A stretch of DNA of 5,890 nucleotides. Source: an uncultured Bacteroides sp. (GTDB taxonomy: Bacteria; Bacteroidota; Bacteroidia; Bacteroidales; Bacteroidaceae). The position numbers and the translations under genes were made by a program. Location of the stretch: NCBI RefSeq assembly GCF_910578895.1, contig NZ_CAJTSC010000091.1:1-5890 (forward strand). The letters are read 5' to 3'. The notes under the pieces are model-generated. The model did no database searches. It was not told the origin of the DNA and was given only the letters and a program-made list of their open reading frames with translations. This document shows positions 1-5,780 of this stretch, piece after piece. The first letter of the stretch is position 1. Each line of letters starts with the position of its first letter.

Positions 1-96
1 TTTTTTATATACAATATGTAAAATGCTGATTTATAAATAAATATTTGAATACTTACTTTTCGATGGAGCGCACACACCGGACAAGGTTACACATTT

Positions 97-114
97 TATA
101 TATATGCGCGCGTG
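97..114. other. Alternating purine-pyrimidine tract (Z-DNA prone)
   Basis: Eighteen bases alternate strictly pyrimidine-purine: a TA run followed by GCGCGCGTG. A second alternating tract, GCGCACACAC, lies at 68-77. CG/CA alternation of this kind is known to favour left-handed DNA under negative supercoiling. Any biological role here is inference. Confidence 0.5.
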
Positions 115-172
115 AGAAACCATCCTTCCCTACTCTGCCATGTACCAACGTAACGGAGAGAATGACACAAGG

Positions 173-180
173 TATGTTTG
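173..180 (+). promoter_or_regulatory. Possible -7 promoter box upstream of the thioredoxin-like gene
   Basis: TATGTTTG matches the Bacteroidetes -7 consensus TAnnTTTG exactly. No convincing TTTG-like -33 element lies 19-21 bases upstream, and the leader to the start codon at 358 would be about 170 bases, so this is a weak candidate. Confidence 0.25.
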
Positions 181-357
181 GCAGTTAGGAATAAAAGCAG
201 TACTTTTAAAGCCTGTTTGAGTGCTGTTTTTGGGAAAAGAACTGAAAAACATTTTAGGTTCATTTTTTTAGGACACACATGAAAGCGATAATATGAAATA
301 TAAACTGTGTCATGCAAACAACTGACAGCTCCTTGTTTAATTAAGAATAGAAACCGT

Positions 358-1335
358 ATGCAATACAAAAGATACCAAAAGATGATAGGATTACTGCCTG
401 CCGGCATATTACTCTCCTTGTTGCTAAGTTCGAACAGCACATGTGGTGGCGTACAAGTAAGTGGCATGCAGAAAGAAGATGTTGCGGCGGATACAATCAC
501 GACATTCGTGCTCCCCTCCATCCCCACCATGCTAAACACACCGGAATTGCGTGCCGACTATCTGGCACGCCACTATTGGGAAAACGTAAACTTTGCCGAT
601 ACCAACTACGTACATCATCCCGAGGTAACGGAACAGGCGTGGGTGAACTTCATCGATGTTCTGCGGCTGGTGTCCGCCCAAACGGGCGATGCTGCCCTGA
701 GAACCCTATTCGAACATGCCGCACGGGAAAAGAAGTGCTACTTGTACTTCACCTCCCTTGCCGACAAATATCTGTACGACCCGAACTCACCAATGCGCAA
801 CGAGGAACTATACATATCGGTTTTGGACGCCATACTGGAAGCTTCCGTAATGGACGATACGGAGAAAGTACGTCCGCAAGCACGGCGAAAGTTAGCGCAG
901 AAGAACCGTATGGGTACAAAGGCACTCGACTTTACCTATACGCTTGCCAACGGGCGGCAAGGTAGTCTGCACAGCATAAAAGCAGACTACACGCTGCTAT
1001 TTATCAATAATCCCGGTTGCCATGCCTGCGGCGAGATGATAAAGGCGCTAAAACGAAGCCCTTCCATCTGTCGGGCGATTGCACAGAAGCGGATGAAACT
1101 ACTGTCCATCTATCCCGACATGGATTTAGTGGAATGGAGAAGACACCTTACGGACTTCCCCACAGAGTGGATCAACGGTTATGACAAGGGGCAAACCATT
1201 GAGCAGAAAAACCTGTACGACTTGAAAGCAATCCCAACATTGTATTTACTGGACAGAGAGAAAGTCGTGTTGCTCAAAGATGCCACTGCGGAAGCAGTAG
1301 AGGAATATTTGGAGAAGATTTACACTACTCTATGA
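358..1335 (+). CDS. Exported thioredoxin-like protein, DUF5106 type
   Basis: This 325-residue protein probably acts in the cell envelope as a thiol-disulfide protein; its substrate is unknown. The N-terminus has basic residues (K4, R5, K8) and a hydrophobic run (about 10-23), consistent with export. Cys29 follows, but the context NSTC is not a canonical lipobox, so lipid anchoring is uncertain. Residues about 50-190 are helical and resemble the DUF5106 region found before thioredoxin domains in Bacteroidetes. The C-terminal thioredoxin fold is clear: strand YTLLFIN, active-site motif C221-H-A-C224 after NNPG, and the cis-proline motif A-I-P293-T. An in-frame GTG at 307 would add 17 residues before the signal-like segment; I prefer the ATG at 358. 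The gene stands alone and converges on the DUF308 gene with an 11-bp overlap. The fold assignment is firm; the physiological role is not known. Confidence 0.85.
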   Translation: MQYKRYQKMIGLLPAGILLSLLLSSNSTCGGVQVSGMQKEDVAADTITTFVLPSIPTMLNTPELRADYLARHYWENVNFADTNYVHHPEVTEQAWVNFIDVLRLVSAQTGDAALRTLFEHAAREKKCYLYFTSLADKYLYDPNSPMRNEELYISVLDAILEASVMDDTEKVRPQARRKLAQKNRMGTKALDFTYTLANGRQGSLHSIKADYTLLFINNPGCHACGEMIKALKRSPSICRAIAQKRMKLLSIYPDMDLVEWRRHLTDFPTEWINGYDKGQTIEQKNLYDLKAIPTLYLLDREKVVLLKDATAEAVEEYLEKIYTTL

Positions 1336-1906
1336 TTTTCGCATCCTCAATGCCGTCATCCTCGGCAAGCTCTGCATTGGCTGCGGGCACTTTAGAGCGC
1401 GGACGGACAAATTTGAACCAGTTGACCAACTCCGAAGCTGCATAAACCAAACTCGTAGTTCCGATAATGATGAACGCGGTGGACCGCACTCCGGTGGGAT
1501 TGAACAGCGCAAACAACCCGGCAAGCAGCACCAGCACCGGAACAATGTAAAACACGCCCGAAACCGCCATCCACCGACGGGCGGCGGAGAGCGAGGCAAT
1601 CTGCTGCACAGCGCCCATCACAAGGATAAAGCCCAATACATAAGTCAGCAAATCGGCAAAAAAGCTTGGCATGATGATGAGCCACAGCCCGAACAACAGA
1701 CTGCCCACCCCCTCAACGGGAAAACGACGGTGCGCCTTGGCATTGCGGACAAAATATCCAATAATGCCAATGAGTGAGGGCACCAAAAAGACCACCCCTA
1801 CCGTTATTACCAGGTAATCTGCCGCTTGCTCAGGGAAAATTACCAATACCAAACCTATCACCAGCGCACACACGGCACGCAAGAACGAATAACTTATTCC
1901 TTTCAT
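1325..1906 (-). CDS. DUF308 / HdeD-like six-helix membrane protein
   Basis: The 193-residue product is an inner-membrane protein with about six hydrophobic segments (roughly 8-25, 30-53, 66-80, 85-105, 115-136, 142-162). A basic loop (RNAKAHRR, 54-61) follows the second segment, and the cytoplasmic-looking tail is acidic (LAEDDGIEDAK). This pattern of repeated two-helix units and its length match the DUF308/HdeD family. E. coli HdeD is linked to acid resistance; for Bacteroides members the role is unknown, so acid resistance should not be assumed. An ATG nine codons upstream (1933) would give an MYLRKKQKL extension, but a -7-like box (TATCTTCG) covers 1930-1923, just inside that extension. 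The start at 1906 (MKGISYSF) then fits a short leader. The gene is monocistronic as far as visible, and its 3' end overlaps the convergent gene. Confidence 0.85.
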   Translation of the reverse strand: MKGISYSFLRAVCALVIGLVLVIFPEQAADYLVITVGVVFLVPSLIGIIGYFVRNAKAHRRFPVEGVGSLLFGLWLIIMPSFFADLLTYVLGFILVMGAVQQIASLSAARRWMAVSGVFYIVPVLVLLAGLFALFNPTGVRSTAFIIIGTTSLVYAASELVNWFKFVRPRSKVPAANAELAEDDGIEDAKIIE

Positions 1907-1922
1907 GAGTTTCTGTTTTTTG

Positions 1923-1951
1923 CGAAGATACATTATTTATTCAATAACAAA
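1923..1951 (-). promoter_or_regulatory. Probable promoter of the DUF308 gene
   Basis: On the minus strand, TATCTTCG (1930-1923) differs by one base from TAnnTTTG and continues as TATCTTCGCA, like many Bacteroides promoters. A TTTG lies upstream at 1951-1948 with a 17-base spacer, slightly shorter than the usual 19-21. Transcription would begin near 1918, about a dozen bases before the preferred ATG at 1906. Confidence 0.45.
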
Positions 1952-1993
1952 AAAAAGAAAGAAATGTTCGGAAGAGAAAAAAGGAAGATTTAC

Positions 1994-2025
1994 TTTCGTT
2001 AACCGAAACAATGTACATATATTTG
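1994..2025 (+). promoter_or_regulatory. Probable promoter of pabA
   Basis: TATATTTG at 2018-2025 is an exact match to TAnnTTTG. A -33-like TTCG (1995-1998) sits 19 bases upstream, the expected spacing. Transcription would start near 2030, leaving a leader of about 130 bases rich in A and T. That leader includes a perfect 12-bp palindrome, TAATTGCAATTA, at 2123-2134, which could be chance in AT-rich DNA or an operator. Confidence 0.5.
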
Positions 2026-2159
2026 TCAGACGGCAGCAAGCAGAAAGAAAAAATGATAGGACAGAAAAACAACCGAATAGAAGAACATAGGATTAATTTT
2101 TATTTTCACTATTTTAATTTATTAATTGCAATTACTACTTGAAGCAAACAATAACTCCC

Positions 2160-2723
2160 ATGATAGCAATTATCGACAACTACGATTCCTTCACCTACAA
2201 CCTTGTCCATCTGCTCAGAGAACTGGGCGCACCGGCAGACGTGTTACCCAATGACCGTTTCAAACTGGAAGAATTGGATAAATATGACAAGCTCCTGCTC
2301 TCTCCCGGTCCCGGACTACCTTCCGAAGCAGGGCTGCTGCCCGACGTGATACGTGCTTATGCCGGCAAAAAAAACATATTGGGCGTATGTTTGGGCGCGC
2401 AGGCCATCGGGCAAGTATTCGGCGGCAGACTGGTGCACCTGAACAAAGTGTTTCACGGCATACAGACCCATATACGACTGACCGAACCCGACTATATCTT
2501 CCGTGGATTGCCCTCCGAAATTGCTGTGGGTCGTTATCACTCCTGGGTAGTAGATGCCCAAAGACTACCCGACGCGCTTGCCGTCACCGCTGTCAGCCCC
2601 GAAGGACAAGTCATGGCGCTGAAGCATCGCATATATGATGTACATGGTATACAGTTTCATCCCGAATCGGTGCTGACCCCCAACGGGAAGCAAATCGTAC
2701 AAAACTGGCTGGAAGGGATATAA
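2160..2723 (+). CDS. pabA: Glutamine amidotransferase subunit, aminodeoxychorismate/anthranilate synthase component II
   Basis: This 187-residue class I glutamine amidotransferase would hydrolyse glutamine and pass ammonia to a chorismate-using partner (PabB or TrpE) in the cytoplasm. The whole domain is present at normal family length: start MIAIIDNYDSFT, oxyanion-loop motif SPGPG (48-52), nucleophile Cys77 in GVCLGAQ, RYHSWVV (125-131), and the rest of the triad His167 and Glu169 in QFHPES. The ATG at 2160 gives the classic family N-terminus; the in-frame TTG at 2139 adds seven residues of no family character. Odd point: the usual GVCLGHQ reads GVCLGAQ here (Ala80), a position outside the triad. 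No partner gene lies nearby. Because trpG normally sits inside a trp operon and this copy is alone, I favour PabA (folate), but TrpG or a shared subunit is possible. Confidence 0.82.
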   Translation: MIAIIDNYDSFTYNLVHLLRELGAPADVLPNDRFKLEELDKYDKLLLSPGPGLPSEAGLLPDVIRAYAGKKNILGVCLGAQAIGQVFGGRLVHLNKVFHGIQTHIRLTEPDYIFRGLPSEIAVGRYHSWVVDAQRLPDALAVTAVSPEGQVMALKHRIYDVHGIQFHPESVLTPNGKQIVQNWLEGI

Positions 2724-2760
2724 ACACCTCGTGCGTAAACGTGGTTTCACAATTTTCCGT

Positions 2761-2768
2761 TATCTTTG
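2761..2768 (+). promoter_or_regulatory. -7 promoter box of ansA
   Basis: TATCTTTG followed by CA is an exact and very typical Bacteroides -7 element. It lies 36 bases upstream of the ansA start, so transcription would begin around 2773-2775. I see no good -33 element at the right distance. It suggests that ansA is transcribed on its own as well as possibly by readthrough from pabA. Confidence 0.6.
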
Positions 2769-2796
2769 CAAACATGAAAAATAAAACGACATACCC

Positions 2797-3858
2797 ATGA
2801 AAGCAGACTGCCCTTCCGTTCTTCTGATTTACACGGGCGGAACTATCGGAATGATAGAAAATCCGGAAACCGGCGCGCTGGAGAATTTTAATTTCGACCA
2901 CTTGCTCAAGCACGTTCCCGAACTGAAACGCTTCAACTACCGTATCTCATCCCATCAGTTCGATCCCCCCATTGACTCTTCCGACATGGAACCGTCTTTT
3001 TGGGCAAAGCTCGTCGGCATCATCACCGAGAACTATGACCGCTTTGATGGCTTCGTCATCCTGCATGGCACCGACACCATGGCCTACACCGCATCGGCAC
3101 TTAGTTTCATGCTCGAGAACTTAGCGAAACCCGTGATACTGACCGGTTCGCAATTACCTATCGGCACGTTGCGGACCGATGGTAAGGAGAACCTGATTAC
3201 CGCCATCGAGATAGCCGCCGCCAAGCGTCCCGACGGCACTCCCGTAGTACCTGAAGTATGCATCTTCTTCGAGAATGAACTGATGCGCGGCAACCGCACT
3301 ACCAAGATTAACGCTGAAAACTTCAATGCCTTCCGTTCTTTCAACTACCCTGCCCTCGCCACAGCAGGTATCCACATCCGCTACAACGAGCACACCATCC
3401 GCCGCCCCGATCCTGCGCGCCCTATGAAGCCGCACTACCTCTTTGACACTAACGTCGTAGTCCTCACCCTCTTCCCCGGTATCCAAGAGAGCATCATCAA
3501 CTCTGTGCTCCACGTTCCGGGACTGAAGGCTGTGGTGCTCAAGACCTTCGGTTCTGGCAATGCCCCGCAAAGAGAATGGTTTATACGCCAACTGAAGGAT
3601 GCCACCGAACGTGGCATCGTCATTGTCAACATCACCCAATGCCAAAGTGGCGGCGTGGAAATGGAGCGTTACGAAACGGGGCTTCACCTACTCCAGGCAG
3701 GTGTCATCAGCGGCTACGACAGTACACCCGAGTGTGCCGTGACCAAACTCATGTTCCTGCTGGGACACGGACTGAGCCAAACGGAAATCCGCCACAGAAT
3801 GAACTCAAACTTGGCGGGAGAGATTACGAAAGAACTATTGGTGATTGGCAATGAATGA
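2797..3858 (+). CDS. ansA: Type I L-asparaginase (cytoplasmic)
   Basis: The enzyme hydrolyses L-asparagine to L-aspartate and ammonia. The 353-residue protein has no signal peptide, as expected for the cytoplasmic AnsA type rather than the periplasmic type II enzyme. All catalytic signatures are present: YTGGTIG with nucleophile Thr13, DSSD (60-63), HGTDTMAYTASALSFMLEN starting at 90 with Thr92 and Asp93, and RGNRTTK with Lys170. The stretch from about 84 to 109 closely resembles E. coli AnsA. NITQCQSGGV (278-287) lies in the C-terminal domain; from memory, the equivalent Cys takes part in allosteric asparagine binding in the E. coli enzyme. The gene follows pabA by 73 bp and has its own -7 box. 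An eight-codon frame at 2774 ends on the start codon (ATGA overlap). GC is higher than in the genes downstream. Confidence 0.95.
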   Translation: MKADCPSVLLIYTGGTIGMIENPETGALENFNFDHLLKHVPELKRFNYRISSHQFDPPIDSSDMEPSFWAKLVGIITENYDRFDGFVILHGTDTMAYTASALSFMLENLAKPVILTGSQLPIGTLRTDGKENLITAIEIAAAKRPDGTPVVPEVCIFFENELMRGNRTTKINAENFNAFRSFNYPALATAGIHIRYNEHTIRRPDPARPMKPHYLFDTNVVVLTLFPGIQESIINSVLHVPGLKAVVLKTFGSGNAPQREWFIRQLKDATERGIVIVNITQCQSGGVEMERYETGLHLLQAGVISGYDSTPECAVTKLMFLLGHGLSQTEIRHRMNSNLAGEITKELLVIGNE

Positions 3859-3892
3859 GGATACATAAAATTTATCCTATTATCAGAAATTA

Positions 3893-3900
3893 CATCTTTG
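3893..3900 (+). promoter_or_regulatory. Possible -7 box for the HU-winged-helix gene
   Basis: CATCTTTG followed by CA differs from TAnnTTTG only in its first base. A TTTA at 3871-3874 lies 18 bases upstream as a weak -33 candidate. If used, transcription would start near 3905, and the 70-bp palindrome would be carried in the 5' leader of the mRNA. Confidence 0.35.
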
Positions 3901-3913
3901 CATACTGAAATCT

Positions 3914-3983
3914 TTTCGTTTGACAGTTGTTTTCCTTTCGTCCGACAGCTGTCGGACGAAAGGAAAACAACTGTCAAACGAAA
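3914..3983. repeat. Perfect 70-bp palindrome, 35-bp arms, no spacer
   Basis: Each base from 3914 to 3948 pairs with its mirror base from 3983 to 3949, with no mismatch and no loop; the centre is GACAG|CTGTC. Within each arm a 17-bp motif occurs twice, 22 bp apart: TTTCGTTTGACAGTTGT (3914-3930) and TTTCGTCCGACAGCTGT (3936-3952), which agree at 14 of 17 positions. Neither side has a T-run on its outgoing strand, so this is not a standard intrinsic terminator. It could act as a cruciform, a protein-binding array, a long mRNA hairpin, or be a dispersed intergenic palindromic repeat. The sequence alone does not decide. Confidence 0.95.
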
Positions 3984-4010
3984 GAGAAACATATATCGGA
4001 CGATTACTTC
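3945..4010. repeat. 22-bp-period tandem motif (2 clear copies plus 1 degenerate)
   Basis: Reading rightward from the palindrome core, units start at 3945 (ACAGCTGTCGGACGAAA), 3967 (ACAACTGTCAAACGAAA) and 3989 (ACATATATCGGACGATT). The first two full 22-bp units agree at 17 of 22 positions. The third unit matches the first at 12 of 17 positions, exactly in register and outside the palindrome. A 22-bp step is about two helical turns, so protein bound to each unit would lie on the same face of the DNA. Confidence 0.6.
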
Positions 4011-4080
4011 TTAATAAGAAAAAAATAATTCATTGCAACAACAGGAATTATCCATTGCAGTGACAAAAAAACATTTATTC

Positions 4081-4707
4081 ATGAGTGCATACTACGACCT
4101 TTACGAAACTCCCTCTCCCAATGGAAAAGAAGAAAAAAAATCTCTCCATGCCCGCATATGTCCTAAAGAGACATATACGAAAAAGAAATTTGTGGAACAT
4201 GTTGCCATGTTCCAACACCTGCCCAAAAGCGTCATAGGGGCAGCGCTGGACGCCTGCATCGATGAACTGTGCGACCTGCTTGCCAACGGAAATATTGTAG
4301 AACTCGGAGAGTTGGGTTTCTTCAGCACTTCGCTGAAATGTACGCAAGAAACGGACGATGAGAAAAAGAAAATCAGATCTGAATCCATACGATTTCAAAA
4401 TGTACATCTGCGTATAAGCAGTACATTCCGTAAAAAAATCAGGAAAACGATGACTTTTGAAAGGGTACATTCCATGACAAAGAAATCGAAGAAAGTAAAA
4501 ACAACCGAAGAAGCAAGGAAAGAAAAACTGATGTTGTTCCTGCAAGAGAACGTATGTATCACTAAAAATGAATACATCCAACTGACCGGACAGACGAAGT
4601 ACGCAGCTATTAACGAACTGAACAAGTTTATTCAGCAAGGTGTCCTGCGCCGTCGGGGAACAAGTAGGGCAACAGTCTATATCAGGCAAGAAAAGGCATC
4701 GGAGTAA
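4081..4707 (+). CDS. HU-like DNA-binding protein fused to a winged helix (HU-HIG type)
   Basis: The 208-residue product is a predicted DNA-binding protein. Residues 1-125 resemble the Bacteroidetes HU-like domain: the typical start MSAYYDLYETP, a helical segment (34-68), then NIVELGELGFFSTSLK (71-86), equivalent to the HU turn leading into the DNA-binding arms, and a basic strand region ending RISSTFRKKIRK. A Lys-rich linker (133-150) leads to a C-terminal winged helix (about 145-202): helices in EKLMLFLQEN, ITKNEYIQLTG and KYAAINELNKFIQQG, then a wing GVLRRRGTSRATVYIR. This end looks like the helix-turn-helix tail of many Fic proteins. The family is described as HU fused to a winged helix, Ig or Gly-rich region (HU-HIG). 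A TTG at 4033 extends the frame by 16 residues without family support. Its leader holds the 70-bp palindrome; nudC follows after 62 bp. The target DNA is unknown. Confidence 0.82.
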   Translation: MSAYYDLYETPSPNGKEEKKSLHARICPKETYTKKKFVEHVAMFQHLPKSVIGAALDACIDELCDLLANGNIVELGELGFFSTSLKCTQETDDEKKKIRSESIRFQNVHLRISSTFRKKIRKTMTFERVHSMTKKSKKVKTTEEARKEKLMLFLQENVCITKNEYIQLTGQTKYAAINELNKFIQQGVLRRRGTSRATVYIRQEKASE

Positions 4708-4769
4708 ATTCATCACAAATACCGGAAAATCGGAACCTATTTAACAAGAAAACATATTCTGTACAAAAA

Positions 4770-5573
4770 ATGAAAACTACGAAAACGGAACAGCCTATGC
4801 AGTGGTTCGTTTTTTTTAAAGACCAACTGCTACTAAAGAAAGAACACACTGCAAACGGAGAAAGTAAATACAGCATACCTTATGGAATAAATTCGCCTGC
4901 CCCTTTCGCCGAAGAATACAAGATACACGAAGTAACGCTGCCTGATGGAAATAAAATAAAAACTCATGCACTCGAGCAGGCTATAACTGAAACCGAAGAA
5001 TGGGTAATGACAGGTTTGCGTGCTTCGTATGATAATCTGCCGTTGGAAGATTATCAGGCGGCAGGAAAAGCATTCCAGATACTCCATTGGGACAAACACA
5101 GCCGTTTCTGCCCCGTATGTGGCACTCCTATGGAACAACAGGCTCCCATTATGAAAAAATGTCCGGAGTGTGGCAACGAGATGTATCCTCCCGTTGCCAC
5201 GGCCATCATCGTACTGATACGAAAAGGCAAAGAAATATTGCTGGTACACGCACGTAACTTCCGTGGTACTTTCTACGGGCTGGTAGCCGGTTTTCTCGAA
5301 ACGGGAGAAACGCTGGAGCAATGCGTAGAGCGGGAAGTACTGGAAGAAACGGGATTAAGAGTAAAGAACATTACTTATTTCGGCAGTCAGCCCTGGCCCT
5401 ATCCCAGCGGGTTGATGGTGGGATTTATTGCCGATTATGAAAGTGGCAGTATCAGATTGCAAGAAGATGAACTGTCTGCCGGTGCGTTCTATTCAAAGGA
5501 AAATCTGCCGGAAATCCCCCGAAAACTAAGCATTGCACGAAAACTGATTGACTGGTGGCTGGAGAATAATTAA
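4770..5573 (+). CDS. nudC: NAD(H) pyrophosphatase, Nudix family NudC
   Basis: This 267-residue Nudix hydrolase would split NADH or NAD+ into NMN(H) and AMP; the E. coli homologue also removes NAD caps from RNA 5' ends. Three signatures identify it. A zinc ribbon is formed by CPVC (Cys114, Cys117) and CPEC (Cys131, Cys134). A complete Nudix box runs from Gly174 to Leu196, with Glu180, Arg188, Glu189, Glu192, Glu193 and Gly195 all in place. SQPWPYPSGLM (206-216) is the NudC-specific motif for NAD(H), close to SQPWPFPxSLM of E. coli. The N-terminal domain (about 10-105) is diverged, as usual. Start choice: ATG at 4770; a second ATG at 4797 (MQWFVFF) is also possible and would lose nine polar residues. 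No clear -7 box lies in the 62-bp gap, so cotranscription with the HU-winged-helix gene is likely but unproven. Confidence 0.93.
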   Translation: MKTTKTEQPMQWFVFFKDQLLLKKEHTANGESKYSIPYGINSPAPFAEEYKIHEVTLPDGNKIKTHALEQAITETEEWVMTGLRASYDNLPLEDYQAAGKAFQILHWDKHSRFCPVCGTPMEQQAPIMKKCPECGNEMYPPVATAIIVLIRKGKEILLVHARNFRGTFYGLVAGFLETGETLEQCVEREVLEETGLRVKNITYFGSQPWPYPSGLMVGFIADYESGSIRLQEDELSAGAFYSKENLPEIPRKLSIARKLIDWWLENN

Positions 5574-5588
5574 AAGAAGCCCAAAGAG

Positions 5589-5686
5589 AAAAAACAGATT
5601 GCGGAAAACACGCCCTCGCAAACGAACAACTACGAATGAAACGACTCTCATTCACATCAACCAATCGGCGTGCAACCGCAATCTGT
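5589..5686 (-). ncRNA. Candidate structured small RNA or terminator, minus strand
   Basis: On the minus strand an 11-bp stem joins ACAGATTGCGG (5686-5676) to CCGCAATCTGT (5604-5594) and is followed directly by a run of six T (5594-5589). Inside it, a second stem CACGCC (5672-5667) with GGCGTG (5614-5609) and a hairpin GAATGA (5653-5648) with TCATTC (5639-5634), loop of eight, are nested in the same order. Paired ends, nested stems and a terminal U-run are typical of a bacterial small RNA with an intrinsic terminator. I found no good -7 box just upstream of 5686 on that strand, so it could instead be an elaborate terminator for a leftward gene beyond the window. The large interior (71 bases) is unusual for a plain terminator. 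I do not recognise a known RNA family. Confidence 0.4.
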
Positions 5687-5780
5687 AGTATTATCTGTTG
5701 ACTACTGTTGTATATAAGAAGAACAGTATTTAGGAGAGAATGATTAGAAAGACCAACATAAAGAATATAAAAGAAACTTA

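Larger units (their letters stand above)
1..357. other. Non-coding left flank
   Basis: I see no convincing gene here. Reading frames in the stretch are short, and the longest (minus strand, 96-539) runs antisense into the start of the next gene without a recognisable domain. The visible contents are an AT-rich start with a T-run at 1-6, two alternating purine-pyrimidine tracts (68-77 and 97-114), a possible Bacteroidetes -7 box at 173-180, and a short AT-rich hairpin (TAAAAG 192-197 with CTTTTA 203-208). The segment around 90-170 has an unusual base pattern for a spacer and could belong to a dispersed Bacteroides repeat, but that is only a suspicion. Confidence 0.5.

Noticed and set aside
193..220. 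Shared AGCCTGTTT near 209-217 and 5783-5790 as two copies of one repeat
   Set aside because: The match is only about nine bases and the flanks do not align, so chance is the simpler explanation.
96..539. 147-codon minus-strand frame over the start of the thioredoxin-like gene
   Set aside because: It is antisense to the signal-sequence region of a convincing gene, has no recognisable domain, and its left half covers spacer DNA.
1905..2090. 61-codon plus-strand frame in the spacer before pabA
   Set aside because: Lys/Arg/Asn-rich translation of AT-rich DNA that starts opposite the DUF308 start and spans both promoter candidates; no family resemblance.
3858..3878. Hairpin AGGATA/TATCCT just after ansA as a terminator
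   Set aside because: Only six AT-rich base pairs with a nine-base loop and no T-run; too weak to call.
3914..3983. Intrinsic terminator of ansA formed by the long palindrome
   Set aside because: The hairpin would be strong, but the bases after it (GAGAAACATATAT) are not a U-run, and the stem is far longer than usual terminators.
3914..3983. Invertible promoter (phase-variation switch) of the Bacteroides type
   Set aside because: Such switches need a spacer segment between the inverted repeats; here the arms meet directly and nothing can be inverted.
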